Part shown: piece after piece, positions 19,243 through 28,134 of the stretch
How the letters are laid out: the number at the start of each line of letters is the position of its first letter
Position numbering within the stretch: position 1 is the stretch's first letter
Program-made: the position numbers and the translations under genes
DNA from: Mycobacterium scrofulaceum
GTDB taxonomy: Bacteria > Actinomycetota > Actinomycetes > Mycobacteriales > Mycobacteriaceae
DNA: 64,000 bases
Assembly (NCBI RefSeq): GCF_002086735.1
Contig: NZ_MVIJ01000018.1
Location: forward strand, 1 to 64,000
Direction of reading: 5' to 3'
The notes under the pieces: generated by a model
Told to the model about the DNA's origin: nothing
Databases searched by the model: none
The model's input: only the letters and a program-made list of their open reading frames with translations

Positions 19243-21498
19243 ATGTCACTTCTCGATCTGACTCTCCTTCCGATTCGCATCGCACGCCACATCGCCGACA
19301 CGCTGGTTCATCCCGCCGCCCCGGCACCCGCCCCACCCGCCGACCTCGTGGTGGTCGGCGGGATGCCCGAGGGTGTGCCGCCGGCGGCCTTGCGCCCCGA
19401 GCCGCGACTTCCGGTGCCGTCGGGATGGCCTTTCGGCGAGGACTTCCCACGCACCTGCGGCGCGGGCCGCGTCGCCGCCGGTGCCCTCTTTTGGACCGAT
19501 TTCCTCTACGACGACCACGGCGCCACCGGCCTGCCGATCGGCGACCTGAAGGTGCAGGCGCCGCCGCGCGGCACCTACGTCTACCCCGACGGTCCCGCGG
19601 CCCGCAACGGCGCCGACATCTTCCGCGTCGGGATCGGGCTCACCGCGACCCACACCTGGTGGCGGATCGACTGGAACACGCTGGTGGACGCCTCGGTCCC
19701 CATCGCGCTGTTCGCCCTCGACACCGATCCCGCCCGGACCGCGCCGGAGCAGTGGCCCGCCGGGGCGGGGGTGCGCTCGGCCGGTATCGACGCGGCCCTG
19801 CTGATTTCGGGCAGTGGCGCCGCCCTGATCGACCTGACCACCGGGTCCACGACGCCGGTACAGCACAGCGTCGACATGGGGTCGCGCACGTTTCTGGCGC
19901 AGGTGCCGCGGACCCTGCTGGAGCCGGCCGGCAACTGGACGGTGCGGCTGGCGGCGGGACTGGCCAACGCGGCGGGGGACGGTTTCGCCGACGTGCCCGC
20001 CGAGCACGGCGCGCTGCCCGGGCAACCCAACGTCTATAACGTCGCATTCCGCACCCACGCGCAGGAGCCGCCGCACCTGAACTTCTGGTCGGACGCCGCC
20101 CAGGCCGAGGCCCTGACACGCGGCGACGTGTCGAAGTTCGCCGTGACGGTGGCATGGGATCGGCTGGCGGCCGGTGAGACTGAACCCGAGCCGGTGATCA
20201 CCGGCCCGTCGACACGGTGGTACGTGTCCTCGGTCGAGCTGGGCCAGGGTGTCGCCGCCGACGACATCTTGAGCACCAAGCCGCAGTTCCTCGGTCGGGT
20301 GCAGCCGTATTCGGTCTGCCTGCCGTCGAGCTTCAGGCCGGGCCGGATGCTGCCGTTGACCCTGCTGCTGCATTCGCTCGCCCTGGGGCAGAGCCAGTTC
20401 GCCGCCATCGATCCCCGCCTGCTGCACCAAGTGTGCGAGCGACGCGACTCGGTGGTCATCACGCCGCTGGCCCGCGGCCCGTCGACGTGGTACTTCGACA
20501 CCGGAGAACTCGACGTCTGGGAGGTGTGGGCGCGCGTCGCCGAACAACTCGGCACCGATCCCAACCGCACCGTGATCTCGGGTTACTCGATGGGCGGTTA
20601 TGCCGCCTACAAGCTGGGATTGGCCTACCCGCAGGTGTTTTCGCAGGCGGTGGTGCTGGCCGGTCCGCCGACGTGCGGGGTGCGGCTGCTGCCCGACGTC
20701 GACATCCCGGCCGACCTCGACCCGGACTCGCCCTGCGCCCGCGAGGGCGATACGTGGAAGCTGCTGGTGAACGCCCGCTGGCTGCCCTATGTCATCGCGC
20801 ACGGGCTGGTCGACGAGCTGGTGCCGTTCGCGTCGGTCGCCGAGCAGGTACTCGAACTCGACCGGCTGGGCTACCGGCACCGCTTCACCGTGTATCCGTT
20901 CGAGGACCACATCGCCTGGGTGTTGCAGGACAAGTTCGAGGACCCGATTGCCCACATGGAAACCGGCTTGCGGCAAGCGGATCCGGGACACATCACGTTC
21001 GCGTGGCATCCGCAGCTGGTGCGCGACGACCTGGGCATCGGACCGCACCGGGTGTGGTGGTTGTCCGGTCTGACCGCGGACCCCGCGGTGACGGCGCGGC
21101 GCGGGGCCATCGCCGAAGTCGACGCGCGTTCGTATGCACGTCCGGACCCGACGCACACCGTCGGGCACCGTCGCGGGTTCCTCCTGGATTTCGACCCGAC
21201 ACCGGGCGTGTACAGCGAACTGGACTGGCGGGTGGGCGCGCCAGTGGGCCCGCTGCCCTATGTCACGCTTCGGCTGACCGGGGTCGCCGGGGTGACGGTG
21301 GATGTCCAGCGCGCCGGATTGGCCGCGTTGTCGGCGTCGACGATCACGGTGGCCACCGACACCGCCGCACGGATCACTTTGAGTGGGCTGCCCGCGGGTG
21401 TCAGGGTGGGCCTCGATGGTGAGACGGCCGAATCGACCATGGCGGTGCCGGCGGGACGGCACCGCATCACGTTGTCCGCGCGGGCTGTGGATGAATGA
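19243..21498 (+). CDS. Large serine esterase/prolyl-oligopeptidase-like alpha/beta hydrolase
   Basis: The 751-residue product begins MSLLDLTLLPIRIARHIADTL. Residues about 35-350 form a beta-rich accessory region without motifs I can name. The alpha/beta-hydrolase domain follows, with the nucleophile S449 in GYSMGGYAAYKLG, an acid at D524 in HGLVDELVP and a base at H556 in FEDHIAW, so a complete triad is present. The C-terminal 130 residues are again beta-rich (VTLRLTGVAGVTVDVQRAGL). There is no signal peptide with a clear cleavage site, although the first helix is amphipathic. Substrate is unknown; an esterase or peptidase role is an inference from the fold. Confidence 0.8.
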   Translation: MSLLDLTLLPIRIARHIADTLVHPAAPAPAPPADLVVVGGMPEGVPPAALRPEPRLPVPSGWPFGEDFPRTCGAGRVAAGALFWTDFLYDDHGATGLPIGDLKVQAPPRGTYVYPDGPAARNGADIFRVGIGLTATHTWWRIDWNTLVDASVPIALFALDTDPARTAPEQWPAGAGVRSAGIDAALLISGSGAALIDLTTGSTTPVQHSVDMGSRTFLAQVPRTLLEPAGNWTVRLAAGLANAAGDGFADVPAEHGALPGQPNVYNVAFRTHAQEPPHLNFWSDAAQAEALTRGDVSKFAVTVAWDRLAAGETEPEPVITGPSTRWYVSSVELGQGVAADDILSTKPQFLGRVQPYSVCLPSSFRPGRMLPLTLLLHSLALGQSQFAAIDPRLLHQVCERRDSVVITPLARGPSTWYFDTGELDVWEVWARVAEQLGTDPNRTVISGYSMGGYAAYKLGLAYPQVFSQAVVLAGPPTCGVRLLPDVDIPADLDPDSPCAREGDTWKLLVNARWLPYVIAHGLVDELVPFASVAEQVLELDRLGYRHRFTVYPFEDHIAWVLQDKFEDPIAHMETGLRQADPGHITFAWHPQLVRDDLGIGPHRVWWLSGLTADPAVTARRGAIAEVDARSYARPDPTHTVGHRRGFLLDFDPTPGVYSELDWRVGAPVGPLPYVTLRLTGVAGVTVDVQRAGLAALSASTITVATDTAARITLSGLPAGVRVGLDGETAESTMAVPAGRHRITLSARAVDE

Positions 21499-21588
21499 GT
21501 TGTGCCCGCTTCGTGGCCGCGGCTAGCTTGGTCAAGACCATCATTGGGTGAATAGCGGCGGCGCGCGGCCTCGACCAGAATTTTGCGC

Positions 21589-24567
21589 ATGGCTCCGTTG
21601 GCTGTCGATCCCGAGGCGATGTTCGCTGCGGGTAGCGCGGTGCAGGCCGCCGGCGAGGGTCTGGCGGCGAATCTGGCGGTATTGACGGCCGGCTTTTCCG
21701 CCCACACCGGTGTCGACCGGGCCGGCGAGGTGTTCGGCTTGGCGTATCAGGAGAAGGCCGAGTCGGTGCTGAAGGCGGCCGCCGCCGCCGTCAACGCTTG
21801 CCGCAAAAGCGGGGCCGTCATCCAGCAAGGCGCGTCGAACTACTCCCACGCCGAGGCGGCGTCGACGCTGGGCGGCGGAAGCAGAGCGTTAGAGCCACCG
21901 TCCCCTCCGGCCGAACTTGCCGCGCCGGGGCCGCCCGGGACGTGGGGGCCCGGCCAGCCGCCCCCACCGCTGTGGTCGCTCGTGCAATCGTTCGTCCTCG
22001 AGGCATGGCCCGATGGCGATGTGGTGGGTCTGCGTGCGGCTGCATCTTGTTGGCGTGCCTTCGGGGCGGCGGCCAAGGGTGTGAAAGGAACTCTCGGCGC
22101 ATCGAAGACGCTGTTCGACAGCCAACACATTCCTGAAGGCGAGAAGATCGACAACGCTTTGAGCCAAATCGGCTCGTCGACAGACGTTATCGGCGCGCTG
22201 TGCGACTCACTGGCCCGCACCATCGACACGTTCGCGAACAGGGTGGACCACGCCCAAACCGCGATCCGGGATCTGTTGAGTCGGATCGAGTCCCTGGGCG
22301 ACCTCGGTCACGATGTCATGCTCATCATCGACGGTGACGCCTGGGATGAGATCAAACAGATCGTCAGGGACATCAACGCGGTGCTGCAGCATCTTGGGCA
22401 GGAGGCCAGGGCCTGCGAGGAGGCGATCAGGTTCCTCGTGCAAGAGGCCGATCGCGCGGTCGTCACATGCGAGAAGTACGCGCGCCGCGGGCTCGTCCAA
22501 TTCCTGGGAGACGACGTCGGTAACCCCGTCGCCACCGTCGCCGACACGTGGATCAATGGCTATACCGGTGTCCTCAAAGGTGCGGTCGGCGTGGGGCTGG
22601 GCCTCGTCGATCTGAGCCCGCACTGGATCGCCGCCGATCCCCAGGGTGCGGCCGCCACCTGGACGGGCTTGGTGAAAAACGCCTGGAAAGAAAGTTTGAT
22701 CAATGCCGCGGTCAATCCCGAAGAATTTTCGGAAGCGAGGCTGCAGGAGCTGAAAGGCCTTGTGCACGCCAAGGATTGGACTTGGGATCGGCCGGGATTG
22801 GGCGCCGGTGAAGTCGCATTCGACGGCCTCACCCTGATCGCCCCGGGCCTCGGTGGGGCGGGTGCGGCGGCCGACGGCGCGGGAGCCGCCGCACGTGGCG
22901 CGGAGGAAGAGGCGGAGGCCGCGGGTCGGGCTGCCGGGCGTGCCGGTGGGGAAGGCGCGGCGGGAGCGCGCGGCGCGCTGACCGACATCACCAAGGCCGG
23001 CGGCGACGTGACCAAGAACCTCGAAGGCGCCACCGGTGATCTGCCGGAAATCAAACCGCCCGCTGGCGGTGCTCCCGTCGGTCTACCGTCCGGCAAGCCA
23101 CTCGAGGCACCCGTCGAGGCGACACCAGGACCACACACCGCCGCACCGGGTGCGCATGATCCAACTGGCGTGCCGCGGCCGGCCGCTCCCGAGGGCCCGG
23201 GACTCGGCAGCGGCAGCGGTCCGCATGAGCCGGTGGCGGCGCCTGCGGCCGCTGGTCCGCACGACCCGGCATCGGTGCCGGCCGAGGCCCCCGCTCCTGC
23301 GGCACCTGGGGGCGGGGTCCCGCATGAACCAGGATCGGTTTCCCCTGCGAGTCCCCGAGAACCCGTGCCGGCGGTGGCCGAAAGTCCGCGCGAATCGGTG
23401 CCCTCGTCCGTGGCTGATCCGCGCGAACCGATGCCGGCCACGGCACGCGAGTCAGCTCCGACGGCCGGACCCGCCGCTGCCAATGACCGTGTGCCGGCCG
23501 GCGTTGCGCAGCAAGCCCAGCATTCGCCGGCGCATGCGCCGGTAATGCTGAGCGGATCGCCGGTTGAGACCGCCCCGGTTAGTGCCGGCGCTCCACGACT
23601 TGCGCACCCTCCTTCTGCTGCTCCCGCTGCACCGATGGCCTCACCGCATTTCGGCGCGATTGGCGGTCGTCCGGCGGAAATCCCAGCGCCGGGCCGCGCA
23701 TGGCAGAGCCCTGGTGACGCTGGTCCGCCGGAGAGTCAGCCGCCGCACGGTGGAGAGCCACGCGGGCCCGGCGACGTCGATCCGGCTGGCAGTAAGCCGG
23801 ACGGACAACCGCCGGGCGGGGGGCATCGCCAGTCTGGCGACGGAGATTCACCCGGTGACCGCAGTAAGGTAGGCCCGCACGACGGCGATGGTTCAAAGGA
23901 CCCGGGTGATGGTGGCCATCCAGGGGGTGAACGTCAGGACCCCGTGCATTCGCACGAGCCCGCGGGGGACGGGTGGCATCGGTTACCGGATGAGCCACTT
24001 GACCCGCATTACGGGGAGCCGCTGGATGAACACTGGGATTTCGCCGACGATCCGGTTGATCCTTCGAAGATTGATAAAGACGTGGCGAAGCTCATACGTG
24101 ACCCCGAAGCACCATTTGGTCGTGACCCGCAAGGTCATCCTTACACCGAAGAGGAATACGCGGAACGCTTCAATGACGTAGGGCCAGAAGGCCAGAATTG
24201 GTCTAAATTTCCCCTTAATGCCGGTGCCGTCCCAGGGACGCGGGTCGCCTACACCAATGCTGCATCCTTCCTGCGAGACTATGGCTCATCCCTTGATCGG
24301 GTCGGCAAAACTGATGGCAAGTATCTAGCTGTCATGGAAGATGGCCAAGCGGCTTCATGGGAGCAGAGGGCTCTCCACGTCACCAACCTCCGCGACCCCT
24401 ACCACAGCTACGCCTTCGGCGAACTACCGGAAGACTGGACCATTGAAGTATCGGAGGTCGGGCCTGGAGTGGGCCAACAGGGCGGGTCGATCCAAGTCCG
24501 GGTGTTCGATGCGGATGGAAAAGTTCAAATAATTGACAAGCTTATAGAGCGAGGAGTTCTGGAGTGA
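21589..24567 (+). CDS. CpnT-like secreted toxin with C-terminal TNT NAD-glycohydrolase domain
   Basis: The 992-residue product resembles M. tuberculosis CpnT (Rv3903c) from end to end. The N-terminus MAPLAVDPEAMFAAGSAVQA and the helical region to about 440 match the channel/secretion part. Residues about 450-800 are a Pro/Ala/Gly/Ser/His-rich linker. The TNT domain (about 830-992, GRDPQGHPYT onwards) retains every residue I know to matter in TNT: R904 (LDRVG), Y912 (KYLAV), R927 (EQRAL), H939 (DPYHSY) and catalytic Q969 (SIQVRV). It should hydrolyse NAD+. I use the ATG at 21589; an in-frame TTG lies 6 nt earlier. The immunity gene overlaps the stop. Codon use becomes visibly AT-richer in the TNT part. 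esxE/esxF, the usual partners, are absent here. Confidence 0.92.
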   Translation: MAPLAVDPEAMFAAGSAVQAAGEGLAANLAVLTAGFSAHTGVDRAGEVFGLAYQEKAESVLKAAAAAVNACRKSGAVIQQGASNYSHAEAASTLGGGSRALEPPSPPAELAAPGPPGTWGPGQPPPPLWSLVQSFVLEAWPDGDVVGLRAAASCWRAFGAAAKGVKGTLGASKTLFDSQHIPEGEKIDNALSQIGSSTDVIGALCDSLARTIDTFANRVDHAQTAIRDLLSRIESLGDLGHDVMLIIDGDAWDEIKQIVRDINAVLQHLGQEARACEEAIRFLVQEADRAVVTCEKYARRGLVQFLGDDVGNPVATVADTWINGYTGVLKGAVGVGLGLVDLSPHWIAADPQGAAATWTGLVKNAWKESLINAAVNPEEFSEARLQELKGLVHAKDWTWDRPGLGAGEVAFDGLTLIAPGLGGAGAAADGAGAAARGAEEEAEAAGRAAGRAGGEGAAGARGALTDITKAGGDVTKNLEGATGDLPEIKPPAGGAPVGLPSGKPLEAPVEATPGPHTAAPGAHDPTGVPRPAAPEGPGLGSGSGPHEPVAAPAAAGPHDPASVPAEAPAPAAPGGGVPHEPGSVSPASPREPVPAVAESPRESVPSSVADPREPMPATARESAPTAGPAAANDRVPAGVAQQAQHSPAHAPVMLSGSPVETAPVSAGAPRLAHPPSAAPAAPMASPHFGAIGGRPAEIPAPGRAWQSPGDAGPPESQPPHGGEPRGPGDVDPAGSKPDGQPPGGGHRQSGDGDSPGDRSKVGPHDGDGSKDPGDGGHPGGERQDPVHSHEPAGDGWHRLPDEPLDPHYGEPLDEHWDFADDPVDPSKIDKDVAKLIRDPEAPFGRDPQGHPYTEEEYAERFNDVGPEGQNWSKFPLNAGAVPGTRVAYTNAASFLRDYGSSLDRVGKTDGKYLAVMEDGQAASWEQRALHVTNLRDPYHSYAFGELPEDWTIEVSEVGPGVGQQGGSIQVRVFDADGKVQIIDKLIERGVLE

Positions 24568-25097
24568 TGACAGGCGCCGTGGATCTCTCTCCCGACCTAC
24601 AAAGGTGGATTCGTCTCGCTGGCTTGGGCATGGTCCAGGGAAGTCAAGCGCACGATGGTCGAACGATCATCTGGAACACAGGCGGCGAAGTACGCTACTT
24701 CATTGGCATCAATGATGGGTGGTACGTCGTCACATCCTCTGATCGTATGGGGCCTGAAGCATACGATTTCGCGGGACGAACGATGCCGGTAGTGGAAAAG
24801 TACCTGTACGGATTGTTTGGGGGGTCTGCCCGGGGCGAGAGGCTCCCGAGGCTAAAAATCCCGTTTCGACGCGACGAGCTGCGGCCGGGCTACAGCATCG
24901 GCAAACGGCCATTTGCCGGACGAGAGCGTCACACGTTAATTGATCAGCCAGGGATGGTTGTGGCGATTGCGGGTGTGGAAGACCTTGTCGAGTTATCTCA
25001 TTATTTGGATGCAACTGGAAAGATGATAGAGGACACCTATCTATCTCCCGATGGCAAGCCGCTTTTTGGCGTGCGAGATTCTAAGAATCCGTCGTGA
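24567..25097 (+). CDS. IFT-type immunity protein for the TNT toxin
   Basis: The 176-residue product (MTGAVDLSPDLQRWIRLAGL) closely resembles M. tuberculosis IFT (Rv3902c), which binds TNT and blocks the NAD+ site inside the producing cell. Shared segments include DGRTIIWNTGGEVRYFI, YVVTSSDRM, EKYLYGLFGGS and DGKPLF. The ATG at 24567 overlaps the toxin stop (TGATG), and a GTG at 24564 is an alternative, so toxin and antitoxin are translationally coupled. No signal peptide is present, as expected for a cytosolic protector. Base composition is clearly lower in GC than in the flanking core genes. Confidence 0.9.
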   Translation: MTGAVDLSPDLQRWIRLAGLGMVQGSQAHDGRTIIWNTGGEVRYFIGINDGWYVVTSSDRMGPEAYDFAGRTMPVVEKYLYGLFGGSARGERLPRLKIPFRRDELRPGYSIGKRPFAGRERHTLIDQPGMVVAIAGVEDLVELSHYLDATGKMIEDTYLSPDGKPLFGVRDSKNPS

Positions 25098-25450
25098 AAC
25101 TGGTTCGATTGATTGAGTTGTTGCGTGGGCAATCCCCCTTTTTGTTGACCTTGAAGGGCCCGACAATGGAATTTGAAGACAAATATGTATCGTTCGTAGA
25201 CCGATATTCTATCGGTATTGAAAAGAGGTCGGGTCGCTACTACACGTCGATACCAGTGAGCAACGGTATCGTGGATTATGCGGAGTACTACGAGCTGAGG
25301 CCCGAGCAATGCAGTCATTTCTTGCATGACCGCGAAGCTGCATTTGAGTTCGCTGAAGCATGTCGCAAGCGTGAGCACGATGCTTGCTCCTACAGAAGCC
25401 GGGCAGTAACCGAGGAACGCCTGTCTGACGGCGTGCGGCTACTCAACTGA
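25094..25450 (+). CDS. Unknown small protein coupled to the immunity gene
   Basis: I do not recognise this 118-residue protein. It starts at a GTG overlapping the IFT stop by 4 nt (MKLVRLIELLRGQSPFLLTL) and is mixed alpha/beta, rich in Tyr, Arg and Glu, with no signal peptide or membrane helix and three Cys in the C-terminal half. DNA is AT-rich compared with the rest of the window. Its place right after a toxin-immunity pair suggests a second immunity protein or an accessory of the cassette, but nothing in the sequence proves this. Confidence 0.72.
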   Translation: MKLVRLIELLRGQSPFLLTLKGPTMEFEDKYVSFVDRYSIGIEKRSGRYYTSIPVSNGIVDYAEYYELRPEQCSHFLHDREAAFEFAEACRKREHDACSYRSRAVTEERLSDGVRLLN

Positions 25451-25485
25451 GTACAAGAGGCAAGGGATAGGGGGAATATGGCGTC

Positions 25486-25710
25486 ATGAGGAAAATCGCG
25501 GGGAAAATTTTCTCTACTCCTGCCGGCGTGACTCGGCCGACGGAAGAGGAGCTGGCGCAGGCTCAGAGGAGCTTTGATGAATTTGAAAAGAAGATAAACG
25601 CTGTTGCTCCGGAAGATCGAGTAAAAGATGTGTCACCCAAGGTTTGGGATGACATCTCGGGTACTGAATTTGACCCCCGGAGGAACGTCGCTGAAGCGGA
25701 CCATAGCTAG
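25486..25710 (+). CDS. Unknown 74-residue charged protein
   Basis: A small acidic/basic protein (MRKIAGKIFSTPAGVTRPTE) with a likely helix around EEELAQAQRSFDEFEKKINA. A purine-rich AGGGGGAA site about 9 nt upstream supports the ATG at 25486. It follows the 118-residue gene by 35 nt and shares its lower GC content, so it may belong to the same inserted cassette. I know no homologue. The plus-strand genes stop here; 59 nt without features separate it from the converging F420 gene. Confidence 0.6.
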   Translation: MRKIAGKIFSTPAGVTRPTEEELAQAQRSFDEFEKKINAVAPEDRVKDVSPKVWDDISGTEFDPRRNVAEADHS

Positions 25711-25769
25711 GTTGTGGCCGCGCGAGGGGAGAGTCGGCTGGTCGTCGTCGGTCGGCGAACCCAGCGGCG

Positions 25770-26183
25770 CTACTGCTCGCCCCGGTCCAGCAAGCCCGAA
25801 GACCCCAGCACCCGCTCCACCCGCACCTCGATGACCACCCGCCGCGGATTCGGGCGGGGCGTCCGGTAGCGCTGGGCGTATCGCAACTCGGCATCGCGGA
25901 CGGCGTCCGCGTCGCTGTTCACCTTGGAGCTGCCCTCCAGCGACAACCACCGCGCGCCGTCGACCTGGCTCAGCACCGCCACCCCGCCGCGGTCGGCGTT
26001 CACCGCCTTCTGCGAACCGCCGGTGGTGATGACGCGCGCGATGTGCGTCTTGGGGTCGAAGGTGAAACCCACCGCCACCACATGCGGCGAATTGTCGGCT
26101 CGCAGCGTGGTCAGCATGGCCAGATGCCGTTCGGACAGAAACGCCAGCGCATCGTCGGTGAGCCGGGTAGTGGTATTCGCCAT
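25770..26183 (-). CDS. F420-dependent biliverdin reductase-like PPOX protein, Rv2074-like
   Basis: The 137-residue protein ([20 protein letters not shown]) has the split beta-barrel of the pyridoxamine-oxidase/F420 reductase family. It is nearly identical over [20 protein letters not shown] and [13 protein letters not shown] to M. tuberculosis Rv2074, which was shown to use F420H2 to reduce biliverdin. The start is ATG at 26183 or the adjacent GTG at 26186. The gene diverges from the short-chain dehydrogenase gene with a 35-nt interval. It acts in the cytoplasm as a dimer in the known family. Confidence 0.93.
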   Translation of the reverse strand: MANTTTRLTDDALAFLSERHLAMLTTLRADNSPHVVAVGFTFDPKTHIARVITTGGSQKAVNADRGGVAVLSQVDGARWLSLEGSSKVNSDADAVRDAELRYAQRYRTPRPNPRRVVIEVRVERVLGSSGLLDRGEQ

Positions 26184-26218
26184 CACCGCACACGCTAGCG
26201 CAGGTAATAATCGCAGCC

Positions 26219-26968
26219 GTGGACGACACGGGCGCGGGACCAGTCCTCATCCTCGGCGGGCGCAGCGAGATCGGCATCGAGCTGGCGCGGCTGCTGGCGC
26301 CCGGGGCGACCGTGGTCCTGGCCGCGCGCAAGGCCGACCACCTCGACGAGCAGGTCGCCGCGCTGACGGCCGCCGGCGCCACCGCGGTGCACACCAGGGA
26401 GTTCGACGCCGACGACCTCGCGTCCCACGGCCCGCTGGTCGACGCCGTCGTCGCCGATCACGGGCCCATCGCCACGGCGGTGCTGGCCTTCGGAATCCTC
26501 GGCGACCAGTCCCGCGCCGAGGCCGACGCCGCGCACGCAGTGGCCGTCGTGCACACCGACTATGTCGCCCAGGTCAGCATGCTCACCCACCTGGCGGCAG
26601 CGATGCGCGAGGCGGACAACGGCCGGCTGGTGGTGTTCTCCTCGATCGCCGGCGCACGGGTGCGTCGCGCCAACTATGTCTACGGCTCCGCCAAGGCGGG
26701 CCTGGACGGCTTCGCGAGCGGGCTGGCCGATGCCCTGCACGGCACCGGCGTCAAACTCCTGATCGCGCGCCCGGGTTTCGTCATCGGACGCATGACCCAT
26801 GGCATGGATCCCGCGCCGCTGTCCAGCACGCCCGCCCAGGTGGCCGCCGCGACCGCGCGTGCGCTGGCGAATGGCCGACGCACCGTGTGGATCCCGTGGG
26901 CGCTGGGGCCGGCGTCCGCCGTGATGCGGCTGCTGCCGCAGTTCGTCTGGCGCAGGATGCCACGATGA
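26219..26968 (+). CDS. Short-chain dehydrogenase/reductase, Rv2073c-like
   Basis: The 249-residue protein starts with GTG ([20 protein letters not shown]). The dinucleotide-binding motif is present as [11 protein letters not shown], and the catalytic Tyr and Lys appear in [13 protein letters not shown], preceded by SSIAGARV for the Ser. The C-terminus [20 protein letters not shown] resembles DprE2-type decaprenylphosphoryl reductases, so it may act on a lipid-linked substrate, but I cannot show this. The gene overlaps cobL by 4 nt and so is transcribed with the cob genes, without an obvious link to the pathway. Confidence 0.88.
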   Translation: MDDTGAGPVLILGGRSEIGIELARLLAPGATVVLAARKADHLDEQVAALTAAGATAVHTREFDADDLASHGPLVDAVVADHGPIATAVLAFGILGDQSRAEADAAHAVAVVHTDYVAQVSMLTHLAAAMREADNGRLVVFSSIAGARVRRANYVYGSAKAGLDGFASGLADALHGTGVKLLIARPGFVIGRMTHGMDPAPLSSTPAQVAAATARALANGRRTVWIPWALGPASAVMRLLPQFVWRRMPR

Positions 26969-28134
26969 TCATCGTGGTCGGCATCGGCGCCGACGGCATG
27001 GCGGGGCTGGCCGCAACATCGCGTGACGAATTACAAAGGGCCACAGTTGTTTACGGGTCCAAAAGGCAACTCGACCTGCTCGACGACACCGTGACCGCGC
27101 CCCGCCGCCAGTGGCCCTCGCCGATGCTGCCCGCCCTGCAGACCCTGACCGACCGCCACACCGACGACGTCCACGTGGTGGCCAGCGGCGACCCGCTGCT
27201 GCACGGCATCGGGGGCACGCTGATGCGGCTGCACGGCCCCGATCACGTCCGGGTGCTTCCGCACGTCTCCTCGGTGACCCTGGCGTGCGCGCGGATGGGC
27301 TGGAACGCCCAGGACACCGAGGTGATCAGCCTGGTCACCGCGCCGCCGCACACCGCGGTGCGCCGCGGCGGCCAGGCGATCGTGCTGTCGAAGGGGCGGC
27401 TCACGCCGCACGAAGTCGCCGCACTGCTGACCGCGCACGGCCGCGGGGAATCCGAAATGACCATCCTGGAAAACCTCGGCGGCCCAACCGAGCACCGCCG
27501 CGGCGGCACGGCGCGCCAATGGGCCCAAGCGCCCTCGGACGTCGACGACCTCAACGTCATCGCCCTCCGGTACCTGCCCGACGAACGGCTGTTGCCGCTG
27601 CCCGACGACGCCTTCGCCCACGACGGGCAGATCACCAAACACGGAATCAGGGCGGTGACGCTGGCGGCGTTGGCGCCGCGTCCGGGTGAGCGGCTGTGGG
27701 ACGTGGGCGCGGGCTCGGGCAGCATCAGCGTCGAATGGTGTTTGAGCTGGCGCGGTTGCGCCGCGGTCGCCTTCGAGCGCGACGAACGGCGCCGCCACAA
27801 CGTCGGGCTCAACGCCGCCGCCTTTGGCGCCGACATCGACGTGCGAGGCGACGCCCCGGACGGGTTCGCCGGGCTCGAACCGCCGTCGGCGATCTTCATC
27901 GGCGGCGGCCTCACCCAGCCCGGCCTGCTCGACGCGTGCCTCGAGCACTTGCCGACCGGCGGTCGCCTCGTCGTCAACGCCGTCACCGCCGAATCGGAAG
28001 CTACTCTCGCAGGGTCGCATTCACACCTCGGCGGGCAACTGCGACGCTTCCAGCACTATCACGGCGAGCCGCTCGGCGGCTTCACCGGATGGCGCCCGCA
28101 GATGCCGGTCACCCAGTGGATGATCACGAAATGA
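26965..28134 (+). CDS. cobL: Precorrin-6Y C5,15-methyltransferase (decarboxylating) CobL
   Basis: CobL methylates precorrin-6B at C5 and C15 and removes the acetate carboxyl at C12. The 389-residue product is the usual fusion of a CbiE domain (about 1-200, [15 protein letters not shown] and VVASGDPLLHGIG) and a CbiT domain (about 205-389) with the SAM-binding motif LWDVGAGSGSISVEW and the typical entry DDAFAHDGQITKHGIRAV. The ATG at 26965 overlaps the preceding stop. It overlaps cobM by 4 nt in a cobL-cobM-cobK run. Confidence 0.97.
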   Translation: MIIVVGIGADGMAGLAATSRDELQRATVVYGSKRQLDLLDDTVTAPRRQWPSPMLPALQTLTDRHTDDVHVVASGDPLLHGIGGTLMRLHGPDHVRVLPHVSSVTLACARMGWNAQDTEVISLVTAPPHTAVRRGGQAIVLSKGRLTPHEVAALLTAHGRGESEMTILENLGGPTEHRRGGTARQWAQAPSDVDDLNVIALRYLPDERLLPLPDDAFAHDGQITKHGIRAVTLAALAPRPGERLWDVGAGSGSISVEWCLSWRGCAAVAFERDERRRHNVGLNAAAFGADIDVRGDAPDGFAGLEPPSAIFIGGGLTQPGLLDACLEHLPTGGRLVVNAVTAESEATLAGSHSHLGGQLRRFQHYHGEPLGGFTGWRPQMPVTQWMITK

